Shown here: piece by piece, positions 22,708-30,222 of the stretch | How positions within the stretch are numbered: the first letter of the stretch is position 1 | Layout of the letters: every line of letters starts with the position of its first letter | NCBI GenBank assembly: GCA_902495355.1 | Contig: CABUWV010000017.1 | Location: forward strand, 1 to 43,577 | Source of the DNA: an uncultured Collinsella sp. | GTDB lineage: Bacteria; Actinomycetota; Coriobacteriia; Coriobacteriales; Coriobacteriaceae | Length of the DNA stretch: 43,577 nucleotides | Direction: 5' to 3' | Made by a program: the position numbers and the translations under genes | The notes under the pieces: generated by a model | Told to the model about the DNA's origin: nothing | The model's database searches: none | The model's input: the letters and a program-made list of their open reading frames with translations, nothing else

Positions 22708-24119
22708 TATCCGATCGCTCCTTCCATCTCGAGCTTGATCAGGTTGTTCATCTCAACGGCGTACTCAAGCGGCAGCTCCTTGGAGACCGGGTTGGCAAAG
22801 CCGTTGACGATCATGGTGCGGGCCTCTTCCTCCGAGATGCCGCGGCTCATCAGGTAGAACACCTTGTCGTCGCCGATACGACCGATGGTGGCCTCGTGGC
22901 CGATGTCGACGTTCTTGGCGCGGATGTCCATGGCCGGAATAGTGTCGGAGCGGCTCTGGTCGTCGAGCATCAGCGACTGGCAGCTCACGGTTGCCTTGGA
23001 GCCCTCGGCCTTGGGCGTGGCCACGATAGAGCTGCGGAAGGTCTGGATGCCGCCGCTCTTGGAGATGCCCTTGGTCTCGACGGTCGCCGAGGTCTCGGGC
23101 GCGTTGAGTACGACCTTGCAGCCGGTATCGAGGTTCTGGCCGGCGCCGGCAAAGGTGATGCCGGTAAAGCTCGAACGAGCGCGGCGGCCGTTGAGCACGC
23201 TCATGGGATAGAGGTAGCCCACGTGGCTGCCGAAGGAGCCACTGATCCACTCGATGTCGCCGTCCTCGTCCACGCGCGCACGCTTGGTGTTGAGGTTGTA
23301 CATGTTCTTGGACCAGTTCTCGATGGTCGAGTAGCGCAGGTGCGCACGCTTGCCCACAAAGAGCTCGACGGCGCCGGCGTGGAGGTTGGCCACGTTGTAC
23401 TTGGGCGCGGAGCAGCCCTCGATAAAGTGCAGGTCAGCGTCGTCCTCGACAATGATGAGCGTGTGCTCAAACTGGCCGGCGCCCTTGGCGTTAAGGCGGA
23501 AGTAGCTCTGCAGCGGGAAATCGAGCTTGGTGCCCTTGGGCACGTAGACAAACGAGCCGCCCGACCACACGGCGCCGTGCAGGGCCGCAAACTTGTGGTC
23601 GGTGGGCGGGATGAGCGTCATAAACTTCTCGTGGATGAGCGGCTCCCACTGCGGATCGTGCAGGGCCTCCTCGATGCCGGAGTAGACGATGCCCATCTTG
23701 GACGCCGTGTCCTGCATGTTGTGGTAGACCAGCTCGGAGTCGTACTGCGCGCCGACACCCGCTAGGTAGCTGCGCTCGGCCTCGGGGATGCCCAGGCGCT
23801 CAAAGGTGTTCTTGATGTCGTCGGGCACCGACTCCCAGTCGTGTTTTTGGTCGGTGTTGGGCTTGACGTAGGTGACGATGTTGTCCATGTCCAAGCCCTC
23901 GATGGAGGGGCCCCACGTCGGATCCGGGAAGCGGTTGAAAATCTCGAGGGACTTGAGGCGCAGGTCGAGCATCCACTGCGGCTCGTCCTTCTTGGCGCTG
24001 ATCTCGCGCACGATGTCGGGCGTGATGCCGGCGTCGAGGCGCTCGAATCCCTCCTCGCCATAGGTGAAGTCGTAGAGGCTGCGGTCGATGTCCGCGACCT
24101 CGGTGCGGTTCTTGGTCAT
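22707..24119 (-). CDS. sufB: SufB scaffold protein
   Basis: 470 aa from ATG at 24119, the usual SufB length. Strongly conserved: PDPTWGPSIEGLDMDNI near the N-terminus, the TDHKFAALHGAVWSGGSFVYV segment in parts (FAALHGAVWSGG), FEHTLIIVEDDADLHFIEGC, with a cysteine in the EGCSAP turn, and the C-terminal GHEATIGRIGDDKVFYLMSRG in parts (GHEATIGRI). SufB receives sulfur and assembles the nascent cluster with SufC and SufD. It starts 12 nt after sufC and overlaps sufD by one base. Confidence 0.97.
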   Translation of the reverse strand: MTKNRTEVADIDRSLYDFTYGEEGFERLDAGITPDIVREISAKKDEPQWMLDLRLKSLEIFNRFPDPTWGPSIEGLDMDNIVTYVKPNTDQKHDWESVPDDIKNTFERLGIPEAERSYLAGVGAQYDSELVYHNMQDTASKMGIVYSGIEEALHDPQWEPLIHEKFMTLIPPTDHKFAALHGAVWSGGSFVYVPKGTKLDFPLQSYFRLNAKGAGQFEHTLIIVEDDADLHFIEGCSAPKYNVANLHAGAVELFVGKRAHLRYSTIENWSKNMYNLNTKRARVDEDGDIEWISGSFGSHVGYLYPMSVLNGRRARSSFTGITFAGAGQNLDTGCKVVLNAPETSATVETKGISKSGGIQTFRSSIVATPKAEGSKATVSCQSLMLDDQSRSDTIPAMDIRAKNVDIGHEATIGRIGDDKVFYLMSRGISEEEARTMIVNGFANPVSKELPLEYAVEMNNLIKLEMEGAIG

Positions 24120-24131
24120 TGCGTCGCCCCT

Positions 24132-24932
24132 TTACGCCTGCTGCTCGGCAGCAGCGGACTCGGCCTGGGCGCGCTGCTCGGCGGCCTCGCGCTCGAAGGT
24201 CTCAAAACCGTTCTTGTCGATCCAGGGAATGAGCGAGGCGTCGTCCTCGCGTACGATGTGGCCCTTGACCATAACGTGGACGCGGTCGACATCCAGGTGC
24301 TCCAGGATGCGCGTGTTGTGCGTGATGATGAGCATGGAGCCGTCGCAGCTCTTGCGGTAGGCGTCCATGCCGTGGCTGACGGTGGAAAGCGCGTCGACGT
24401 CCAGACCAGAGTCGGTCTCGTCCAGGATGGCGAGCTTGGGCTGCAGCAGCAGAAGCTGGAGCATCTCGACCTTCTTTTTCTCGCCGCCCGAGAAGCCCAC
24501 GCCCAGCTCGCGGTTGAGGTAGGCGGTATCCATGTTGAGCTCGGCCGCGAGCTCCTTGACGCGACGGCGGAACTCCTTGCCTTTCATCTCCAGGCCGGGG
24601 CGGCCGGCGATGCTGGCGCGCAAAAAGCTCGACAGCGGCACGCCCGGAATCTCGACCGGGGCCTGGAAGCTCAGGAACAGGCCGGCGCGCGAGCGCTTGT
24701 CGGTGGTGAGCTCGGTGATGTCCTGGCCGTCAAAGACGATACGGCCGTCGTTGACCGTGTAGACGGGGTCGCCCATGACCAGGTGGCCGAGGGTGGACTT
24801 GCCGGCGCCGTTGGGTCCCATCAGCACGTGGGTCTCGCCGGCGGCGACGTTGAGGTTGACGTTGTGGAGGATAGTCTTCTCGTCCACGGAGGCGGTCAGA
24901 CCTTCGATGGAAAGCAGCGGATTTGCGCTCAT
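24132..24932 (-). CDS. sufC: SufC ATPase
   Basis: 266 aa from ATG at 24932, preceded by AGAGAGGGA; a start at 24962 would place the ribosome-binding site inside the gene. Cytoplasmic ABC ATPase that drives SufBD. Walker A GPNGAGKST is at 39-47, the Q-loop at LSFQAPVEIPG, the ABC signature is FSGGEKKK, and Walker B plus switch read LAILDETDSGLD with the H-loop at IITHNTRIL. About 20 C-terminal residues (AAEQRAQAESAAAEQQA) are an Ala/Gln/Glu-rich tail not found in shorter SufC proteins. First gene of the operon; its promoter lies at 24997-25024. Confidence 0.97.
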   Translation of the reverse strand: MSANPLLSIEGLTASVDEKTILHNVNLNVAAGETHVLMGPNGAGKSTLGHLVMGDPVYTVNDGRIVFDGQDITELTTDKRSRAGLFLSFQAPVEIPGVPLSSFLRASIAGRPGLEMKGKEFRRRVKELAAELNMDTAYLNRELGVGFSGGEKKKVEMLQLLLLQPKLAILDETDSGLDVDALSTVSHGMDAYRKSCDGSMLIITHNTRILEHLDVDRVHVMVKGHIVREDDASLIPWIDKNGFETFEREAAEQRAQAESAAAEQQA

Positions 24933-24996
24933 GCTGTCCCTCTCTGTATATGGTGTACTCATAGGTGTACTAAACCCTAGGAATCTTCTCGGAATA

Positions 24997-25024
24997 AAGT
25001 TACTATGGGTTCGGCGTTAGTCAA
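24997..25024 (-). promoter_or_regulatory. Candidate suf operon promoter
   Basis: On the minus strand TTGACT (25024-25019) and TAACTT (25002-24997) are 16 nt apart, 64 nt before the sufC start codon. TTAGTC (25017-25022) and GACTAA (25035-25040) form an inverted repeat that overlaps the -35 box and could be a further regulator site. Confidence 0.65.
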
Positions 25025-25061
25025 GGGAAAACCCGACTAATCCACTCGACTTTTCAAATTC

Positions 25062-25092
25062 TGGGACAAAATAACCTGTTGTGTTTGTCCCA
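25062..25092. promoter_or_regulatory. Candidate operator 1 in the suf-Rrf2 control region
   Basis: A 31-bp inverted repeat: TGGGACAAA, 13 nt, TTTGTCCCA, with perfect 9-bp arms. It lies 38 nt upstream of the suf -35 box and 65 nt before the regulator gene. The spacer contains ATAACC. Binding by the adjacent Rrf2 regulator is inferred. Confidence 0.75.
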
Positions 25093-25105
25093 TTTACTTA
25101 AGATT

Positions 25106-25136
25106 TGGGACAAACAAAGCTGGTTATGTTGTCCCA
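25106..25136. promoter_or_regulatory. Candidate operator 2 in the suf-Rrf2 control region
   Basis: A second 31-bp inverted repeat, TGGGACAAA, 13 nt, GTTGTCCCA, with one arm mismatch. Its reverse complement matches operator 1 at most positions including ATAACC in the spacer, so the two sites are inverted copies with starts 44 bp apart. It ends 20 nt before the Rrf2 start codon, a good position for autorepression. Confidence 0.75.
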
Positions 25137-25156
25137 GATGCGATGGGAGGGTAGGT

Positions 25157-25588
25157 ATGCTCATTTCTTCTAAGGGCCGCTATGCCCTCCGGCTGATGAT
25201 CTATATCGCAGCGCTTGGTGACGCCGAGGGCAAGATTGCCCTGCGCGAGGTCGCCGACCGCGAGCATATCTCGCAAAAGTATCTGGAGCAGCTGGTCCGT
25301 CCGCTCATGAAGGCGGGCCTGCTTAAAAGCGTGCGCGGCAAGGGCGGTGGCTACATGATGGCCAAGGACCCCGCCGAGGTGCGTGCCGGCGACATCCTGC
25401 GTGCCGTCGAGGGCAGCACGGCTCCGGTGGCGTGCGATGGCATCGACAACAGCTGCGCCCGCAGCGACCTGTGTTCCACCGTCAAGTTCTGGCGCGGCTT
25501 GGACGAGGTCATCGAGAACTATGTTGACGGCGTGACGTTGGCCGACCTGGCCGCCGTCCCCGAGATCAACTTTGACATTAAGCTGTAG
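25157..25588 (+). CDS. Rrf2-family iron-sulfur-responsive regulator
   Basis: 143 aa from ATG at 25157, preceded by GGGAGG; upstream in-frame starts fall inside the operator region. The N-terminal winged helix is typical: LISSKGRYALRLMIYIA, ISQKYLEQLVRPL (recognition helix) and RGKGGGYMMA. Three cysteines at 93, 100 and 106 (C-x6-C-x5-C) match the position of the cluster ligands of IscR (Cys92, 98, 104 in E. coli), so a cluster-sensing role is likely. The gene is divergent from sufCBDSU and probably controls both promoters through the two inverted repeats between them. It may equally be called an IscR- or SufR-like regulator. The spacing between the first two cysteines is one residue longer than in E. 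coli IscR. Confidence 0.93.
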   Translation: MLISSKGRYALRLMIYIAALGDAEGKIALREVADREHISQKYLEQLVRPLMKAGLLKSVRGKGGGYMMAKDPAEVRAGDILRAVEGSTAPVACDGIDNSCARSDLCSTVKFWRGLDEVIENYVDGVTLADLAAVPEINFDIKL

Positions 25589-25596
25589 GGCTGCAA

Positions 25597-25884
25597 ATGG
25601 CATCTCTCGACAAGGTGTGCAAACAAATCGAAGTTTTTGCTCGGGAATGTGACGCCGAGAAGGTTGTGCTGTTTGGTTCTCGTGCTCGAGGCGACAACTT
25701 ACCCAAGAGCGATATTGACATCGCCGTAGCAGGTTGTCGGGATTTCGGCCGTTTCTCATATTTGATCGAGGAGCGTCTTGATACTCTTTTAGATGTAGAT
25801 GTCGTCAATCTCGACGAGTCCTTGTCGCAGCAATTGCTCGATGAAATTGCCAGGGATGGTGTGATTCTGTATGAAAAAATATGA
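25597..25884 (+). CDS. MNT-type nucleotidyltransferase-domain protein (antitoxin-like)
   Basis: 95 aa from ATG at 25597, 8 nt after the Rrf2 gene. A minimal nucleotidyltransferase: Gly27-Ser28 in LFGSRARGD and Asp39, Asp41 in KSDIDIAV make the GS-x10-D-x-D catalytic pattern. The family (HI0073/MntA) occurs with HEPN partners; in studied pairs MntA neutralises the HepT RNase by adding AMP to it. The 3' end overlaps the next gene by 14 nt, so the two are translated together. Codon use is richer in A/T than in suf, and the spacing to the regulator suggests read-through from its promoter. Confidence 0.88.
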   Translation: MASLDKVCKQIEVFARECDAEKVVLFGSRARGDNLPKSDIDIAVAGCRDFGRFSYLIEERLDTLLDVDVVNLDESLSQQLLDEIARDGVILYEKI

Positions 25885-26290
25885 GAACTTTGCCAGTGCC
25901 TTGGCGAATCTTGAGGATGCGCCCAATCAGGATCTCAACAATGATTTTGTTCAGAGTGGATTGATTAATAAGTTCAATCTTCAATTTGAACTGAGCTGGA
26001 AGCTCCTTAAGCGTCTGCTCGAGTATGAGGGTGCCACGCTTGCCGCGTCGGGGTCTCCTCGTGCCATCTTGAAGGAGTCGTACCGATTCTATGACTTTAT
26101 TGATGAGGCGGCCTGGCTAGATATGCTCAGAGACCGCAATACGAACGTCCATATCTATGACAACAAGCTCGCTCAAGATTTGATTCAGCGCATCTTGAAC
26201 GTCTATATTCCCGCTTTCTGTCAGTTGAGGGACGGGCTGATGGAGCGATACGGCGAGCTTCTGATGGCGCCCGACGACCAGTTTGTTTAA
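25871..26290 (+). CDS. HEPN-family protein (HI0074/HepT-like toxin partner)
   Basis: 139 aa from ATG at 25871. An all-helical protein of the nucleotidyltransferase substrate-binding family: NKFNLQFELSWKLLKRLLEY (33-52) is a well-conserved helix, and Arg89-Asn-Thr-Asn-Val-His94 fits the R-x4-6-H RNase motif of HEPN proteins. With the upstream MNT gene it forms a likely type VII-style toxin-antitoxin pair. It overlaps that gene by 14 nt. HI0074-type proteins without RNase activity are also known, so toxicity is inferred only. Confidence 0.87.
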   Translation: MKKYENFASALANLEDAPNQDLNNDFVQSGLINKFNLQFELSWKLLKRLLEYEGATLAASGSPRAILKESYRFYDFIDEAAWLDMLRDRNTNVHIYDNKLAQDLIQRILNVYIPAFCQLRDGLMERYGELLMAPDDQFV

Positions 26291-26329
26291 TTCCTTAAGA
26301 TTTCGCGGAGGGTTGTTGCCGTTTACCGA

Positions 26330-26352
26330 GGGGTTGTTGTGCAACAACGGGC
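26330..26352. repeat. Small palindrome upstream of the surface protein gene
   Basis: GTTGTTG and CAACAAC pair around a TG centre within 26330-26352, after the HEPN gene and about 70 nt before the next gene. It is too weak and lacks a T-run to be called a terminator; it could be an operator. Confidence 0.35.
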
Positions 26353-26418
26353 GAGCTGCAATACTTATTTTTATCTTTGCTAACTGAACTTTAACTACAC
26401 CAATGCAGGGAGGATCTT

Positions 26419-28200
26419 ATGCAGCCCAAGCATTCTGCGATTGTCGCGGGCCTGACGCTGGCGCTTTCGTTTGGCGCCGTTTCCGCGCCGGCACCCGCCG
26501 CTGCCGAGGAGCCCACGCCAGGCGTTGCCTCGGATGCCACCGATATCGATAAGGGTCTCTACACCCAGCAGTCTTTCTCGGGCGTGCTGAGGTCGGTCCA
26601 GGGTGTCTCGTTTGTCAACGTGACTCCCGAGATGAAGTACTTCACCAAATATGAGAGCCATGGCAACTATAACCAGGGCTTTTCGTATGGCGACGGTTAT
26701 AACGCGCTGGGCTATTACCAGTTCGACCGCCGTTGGTCGCTCATCCCGTTTATGAAGCAGGCCTACAACTACAACCCTGAAAAATACAGCATGCTCAAGG
26801 ATGCGATTGATCGCGGCAGCGAGATTTCCAACACGAGCAATGCCATGTACGAGAACGGCCAGCTCACCGAGTTGGGCCGTATCGCTCAGGATGCCTTCCA
26901 AGGTGCGTACAACACCGATCCTGTTGAGTTCTCAGCACTTCAAGATGCCTATGCGTACAACTCGTACTATGCGGTGACCGAGGCGTGGCTCAAGAGCGGC
27001 CTTGGTATTGATATTTCGGGCCGTGCCGATTGCGTCAAGGGCATGGTGTGGAGCATTACCAACATGTGCGGCACCGGTGGCTGCAGGGACTTCTTCCGCT
27101 GGGCGAATCTTTCTAATGATATGACTGACCGTGAGTTTGTGACGGCGCTCTCCAATAGCGTGGTCAACAATGTCGCCACCAAGTATTCGAGCCAGCCCCA
27201 GTATCATGAGGGCTGGAAGAACCGTTATAAGAATGAGCTGAAGGACTGCTTGGCTTATATCGCCGAGGACGAGGCCGCTGCCGCTGCGACGCCCGTGCAG
27301 CCCGAGCCTACACCGGCGCCCTCGCCGACACCTGATTCGAATGACGACTCGAGTGACGATGCCAACGATGACAGGATGGATGCGCCCTCGACCGATGCTG
27401 ACGGTAATGGCTCTGCTGGTGGCACTACCAACGACGGCTCTACCTCGAACGGCTCCAATTCGAACGGCTCTGCTGCGGGCGATTCGTCTTCAAGCTCTGC
27501 CGGCAATACGGACAGCGACGCTTCTGGTTCGACCGACGCTGGTTCCTCTGATTCTTCCACTGGTTCGAGCGATTCGTCCGTTGGCACCGGCTCTAACAAC
27601 GGCTTCGGCTCTGACGCAACCCCTGATTCCGATGCTTCCAAGGACGACTCGAATAAGGCGCCGGACGCTCCCGTTGCTTCGCCGGACAAGAAGCCTTCTT
27701 TCTCCGTGCAGCTTGGTTCTACGTTGGGCTCTTCGCTGATGGCTGGCGTCAATAATGGCTCGACTCAGAACAAGGACAACTCTGATCAGGTTTCCACGGA
27801 AAAGACCGAGGCCGCAAAGGGCGACTCCAAGGACAAGGCTTCCGAGAAGACCGAATCCGATAAGGGTTCTAGCTCTGGGGAGAAGGACGACAAGTCCGCT
27901 CAGAAGAAGGACGAGAGCAAGACCGAGGGCGAAAAGAAACAGTCCGAAGACGACGACAAGAGCGGTGCTGACAATCAAGTCCAGGAGCAAAATGACTCCA
28001 AAACGGTTACCACTACAACCACCACGACCACCACAACCAAGTCATCTGGCGGCAACATGCCCAAGACGGGCGACTTGATCGTGATGGCGAGCCTTGCCAG
28101 CGCGAGCTTGGCCACACTGGGTGCTACGTCTATCGTAAGTGGTAAGCATAAGCTCGATCAGCAGAAGAAGGCTTCTGGGGAGGGCAGCTCGGAGGAGTAG
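26419..28200 (+). CDS. Secreted lysozyme-like protein with C-terminal MPKTG sorting signal
   Basis: 593 aa from ATG at 26419, preceded by GGGAGGATCTT. Residues 1-30 are a signal peptide (GLTLALSFGAVSAPAPAAAE). About 40-280 form a globular domain with FTKYESHGNYNQG and GYNALGYYQFDRRW; the Glu in YES followed by a Gly/Gln-Phe segment is the pattern of lysozyme-like transglycosylases, so wall cleavage is plausible but the family is not certain. Residues 290-530 are low-complexity Ser/Asp/Asn/Lys-rich, ending in a run of about ten Thr. MPKTGD at 547-552, a hydrophobic stretch (554-575) and a charged tail (KHKLDQQKK) make an LPXTG-type wall-sorting signal with Met in place of Leu. No sortase gene is in the window. 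Confidence 0.85.
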   Translation: MQPKHSAIVAGLTLALSFGAVSAPAPAAAEEPTPGVASDATDIDKGLYTQQSFSGVLRSVQGVSFVNVTPEMKYFTKYESHGNYNQGFSYGDGYNALGYYQFDRRWSLIPFMKQAYNYNPEKYSMLKDAIDRGSEISNTSNAMYENGQLTELGRIAQDAFQGAYNTDPVEFSALQDAYAYNSYYAVTEAWLKSGLGIDISGRADCVKGMVWSITNMCGTGGCRDFFRWANLSNDMTDREFVTALSNSVVNNVATKYSSQPQYHEGWKNRYKNELKDCLAYIAEDEAAAAATPVQPEPTPAPSPTPDSNDDSSDDANDDRMDAPSTDADGNGSAGGTTNDGSTSNGSNSNGSAAGDSSSSSAGNTDSDASGSTDAGSSDSSTGSSDSSVGTGSNNGFGSDATPDSDASKDDSNKAPDAPVASPDKKPSFSVQLGSTLGSSLMAGVNNGSTQNKDNSDQVSTEKTEAAKGDSKDKASEKTESDKGSSSGEKDDKSAQKKDESKTEGEKKQSEDDDKSGADNQVQEQNDSKTVTTTTTTTTTTKSSGGNMPKTGDLIVMASLASASLATLGATSIVSGKHKLDQQKKASGEGSSEE

Positions 28201-28232
28201 CCTCTCGGTTGCCAGATAACTAAAGAGTCGGG

Positions 28233-28270
28233 ACGGGGTCCGGTGCGAATGCGTCGGGCCCCGTTTTGTT
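28233..28270 (+). terminator. Terminator of the surface protein gene
   Basis: ACGGGG (28233-28238) pairs with CCCCGT (28259-28264), with more G/C pairing inside, followed by TTTTGTT. Confidence 0.75.
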
Positions 28271-28401
28271 GTGCAACGATTAGTTATGCCCCCTCGGGGC
28301 CTTTGTTCCTACCGTTGCCCGATGCCTTTGCGCGGATGCAGCGTTGTGCTTGAACTGCTCGCTACAATGGGCCTCGTGCTACGTTTTAGGGAGAAGTTAC
28401 A

Positions 28402-30198
28402 GTGTCTGAACAGGAGTATTGCAACAGTGCCGATACTTTTGGCGTACAGCTTGTCAACCATGTCGATGATGCGGTTATGCCGGTCGGTGTACATGATTTT
28501 GCCGATGCCATTGGTCGTTGCATGCTGATCGATAAGACCATGTTTATTGCCGATATGTTGGACTGCGACGCGTCCGTTGTGGTGTGCTGTCGACCCGAGG
28601 GTTTTGGCAAGAGCATGAACTTGTCGATGCTCAGGGCTTTTCTGGAGCGTCCTGCGGTCGGTCGCGCCGGTCGGAGCTCGTTTGCCGATGCTCAGATTTG
28701 GGATGCGGACGGCGGGCGTTATCGGGATGAGTACGCTTGCTATCCGGTGATATCGCTGGACTTTTCTGGCGCTGCGAGGCGTGGCGTCGCTGTTGCCGGC
28801 GTCGTGCGCGATGCCCTTTCGGGCGAGTGCGCTCGATTGTTGGCGCTCTTGGAGGCTCCGGATTTAGCTCGAGACAAGGTGCGCCACATCGAACGCGTTG
28901 CGCGTGGCGCGGCGAGCGAGGATGAGGTCGCCTCGGTGCTTGGCGTGCTCATTGGGCTGCTGGAGATGGCCTGCGATGAGCAGGTTGTATTGCTCGTTGA
29001 TGGGTACGACGCGGCGTGGTTGGGCCGTGCGAGCGCTAGGGGCGCTTCCGGCGCCGATCCGGCAGGGCTATTCGATCGTGTGCTGTTCGACGCCATTGCC
29101 ACTGCGCGCGATTCGTTGCGGCTGACGTGTCTGATGGGGGAGCGTCCCAGTCCTGCCGAAGCGGCGCTTTCGTCGCGCAGTTGCTCGTATTGTCTGTCGA
29201 CGCCGCTTTCGACGTGGTGTGACCGTTGGTTCGGCTTTTCGGATGCCGAGGTCCAGGCTCTGTTGAATCGTGCTGGGCGCGAGGAAAACCTTGATGATGC
29301 GCGTGAATGGCTCGAGGGATATCGGTTTGGCAGGGTCTATTGCTCGAGTCCGGCGCGCGTGATCGGTTTTCTGGACCGAGGCTGCACGGCGCCTGTGCGC
29401 GCCGATCTGTATGGGTATGCGGATTGCCTGAGTAGGGTAGTTGCCGGGTGGAATCTCGACCGCCTTTCGGTCTTGTTTGATTTGCTCGAGGCCCATGGGT
29501 GCGCTGAGGTCCCGCTTTGTTTGGGCACTGCAGAGCCAGATGTCTCGCCTGACGATGGCATGTGGACAGCGCTGTATCTGTCCGGTTTTCTCACGACGGA
29601 TATGACTGAGGAGCCAGAACATGGCGATCGCCTCCGTGCTTTGCGATTGCCAAATAACGAGCTTCGCCAGGCCTTGCGTCTAGTGATTATTGAGTGGTTT
29701 GAGTGTGCTGCCGAAGACATTCGAGACGTCGATGCGTTTCGCGACGGGTTGTGCCGTGGGGACGAGGATACGGTGAGGCGGGCGCTAAGCCGCATCCTGG
29801 GAGATGCGGGAATCGGTGCGACCGACCCAGATGCGCCGCTGCCATATCATCTGCTCTTGCAGGGGCTCTGCTTTGGCTTGCCGGGCTATGCCAATCCTGC
29901 CTCGAGGCGAAAGTGTGGCGCGGGTCGCTGGGACATCCAGGTTTTCCCTACGGGTGCTGTGTTCGACGTAGCAGATACGATTGGCATGCTGGACGAGCGA
30001 CCGCTGATAACGATTAACTTGATGTATGACCCCGATGTGGATGCGCTGGGCCTGGAATTGCTGGCCGTGCAGTCGCTACTCGACATAGAGCGCGACGGCA
30101 TCGACGAAATCCGTGTGCCGCGACCCGGCGTTGGCCGCATGCGCTGGGGGTTTGGGTTTGATGGACAGCATGTGGCTACGGTGCACCAGCGGCTTTAA
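28402..30198 (+). CDS. AAA-ATPase-like protein with degenerate DUF1703 (PD-(D/E)XK) C-terminus
   Basis: 598 aa with a GTG start at 28402 preceded by AGGGAGAAG. The N-terminal part matches the AAA-ATPase-like family: VHDFADAIGRCMLIDKTMFI leads into the P-loop CCRPEGFGKSMNLSMLRAFL (about 60-80), where the family usually has RPRRFGKT. The middle holds LLVDGYDAAW (a Walker B-like DGYD). The C-terminus has the DUF1703 layout (LPYHLLLQGLCFG, GRWDIQVFP), but the expected E-x-K after the Asp reads TINLMYD, so nuclease activity looks lost. Such proteins are common, often in many copies, in gut Firmicutes, Bacteroidetes and Coriobacteriia; their role is unknown, with mobile-element or defence origins suggested. 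It is convergent with the next gene, 24 nt apart. Confidence 0.83.
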   Translation: MSEQEYCNSADTFGVQLVNHVDDAVMPVGVHDFADAIGRCMLIDKTMFIADMLDCDASVVVCCRPEGFGKSMNLSMLRAFLERPAVGRAGRSSFADAQIWDADGGRYRDEYACYPVISLDFSGAARRGVAVAGVVRDALSGECARLLALLEAPDLARDKVRHIERVARGAASEDEVASVLGVLIGLLEMACDEQVVLLVDGYDAAWLGRASARGASGADPAGLFDRVLFDAIATARDSLRLTCLMGERPSPAEAALSSRSCSYCLSTPLSTWCDRWFGFSDAEVQALLNRAGREENLDDAREWLEGYRFGRVYCSSPARVIGFLDRGCTAPVRADLYGYADCLSRVVAGWNLDRLSVLFDLLEAHGCAEVPLCLGTAEPDVSPDDGMWTALYLSGFLTTDMTEEPEHGDRLRALRLPNNELRQALRLVIIEWFECAAEDIRDVDAFRDGLCRGDEDTVRRALSRILGDAGIGATDPDAPLPYHLLLQGLCFGLPGYANPASRRKCGAGRWDIQVFPTGAVFDVADTIGMLDERPLITINLMYDPDVDALGLELLAVQSLLDIERDGIDEIRVPRPGVGRMRWGFGFDGQHVATVHQRL

Positions 30199-30222
30199 GC
30201 GCTGAGGTGTTTCCGGCTTCTG

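Noticed and set aside
21571..24980. Several long plus-strand frames opposite sufD, sufB and sufC
   Set aside because: Antisense shadows of the suf operon, caused by strong G/C third-position bias.
25870..26290. HEPN gene as a simple hypothetical protein
   Set aside because: The overlap with a minimal nucleotidyltransferase gene and the R-x4-H motif make the paired family assignment better supported.
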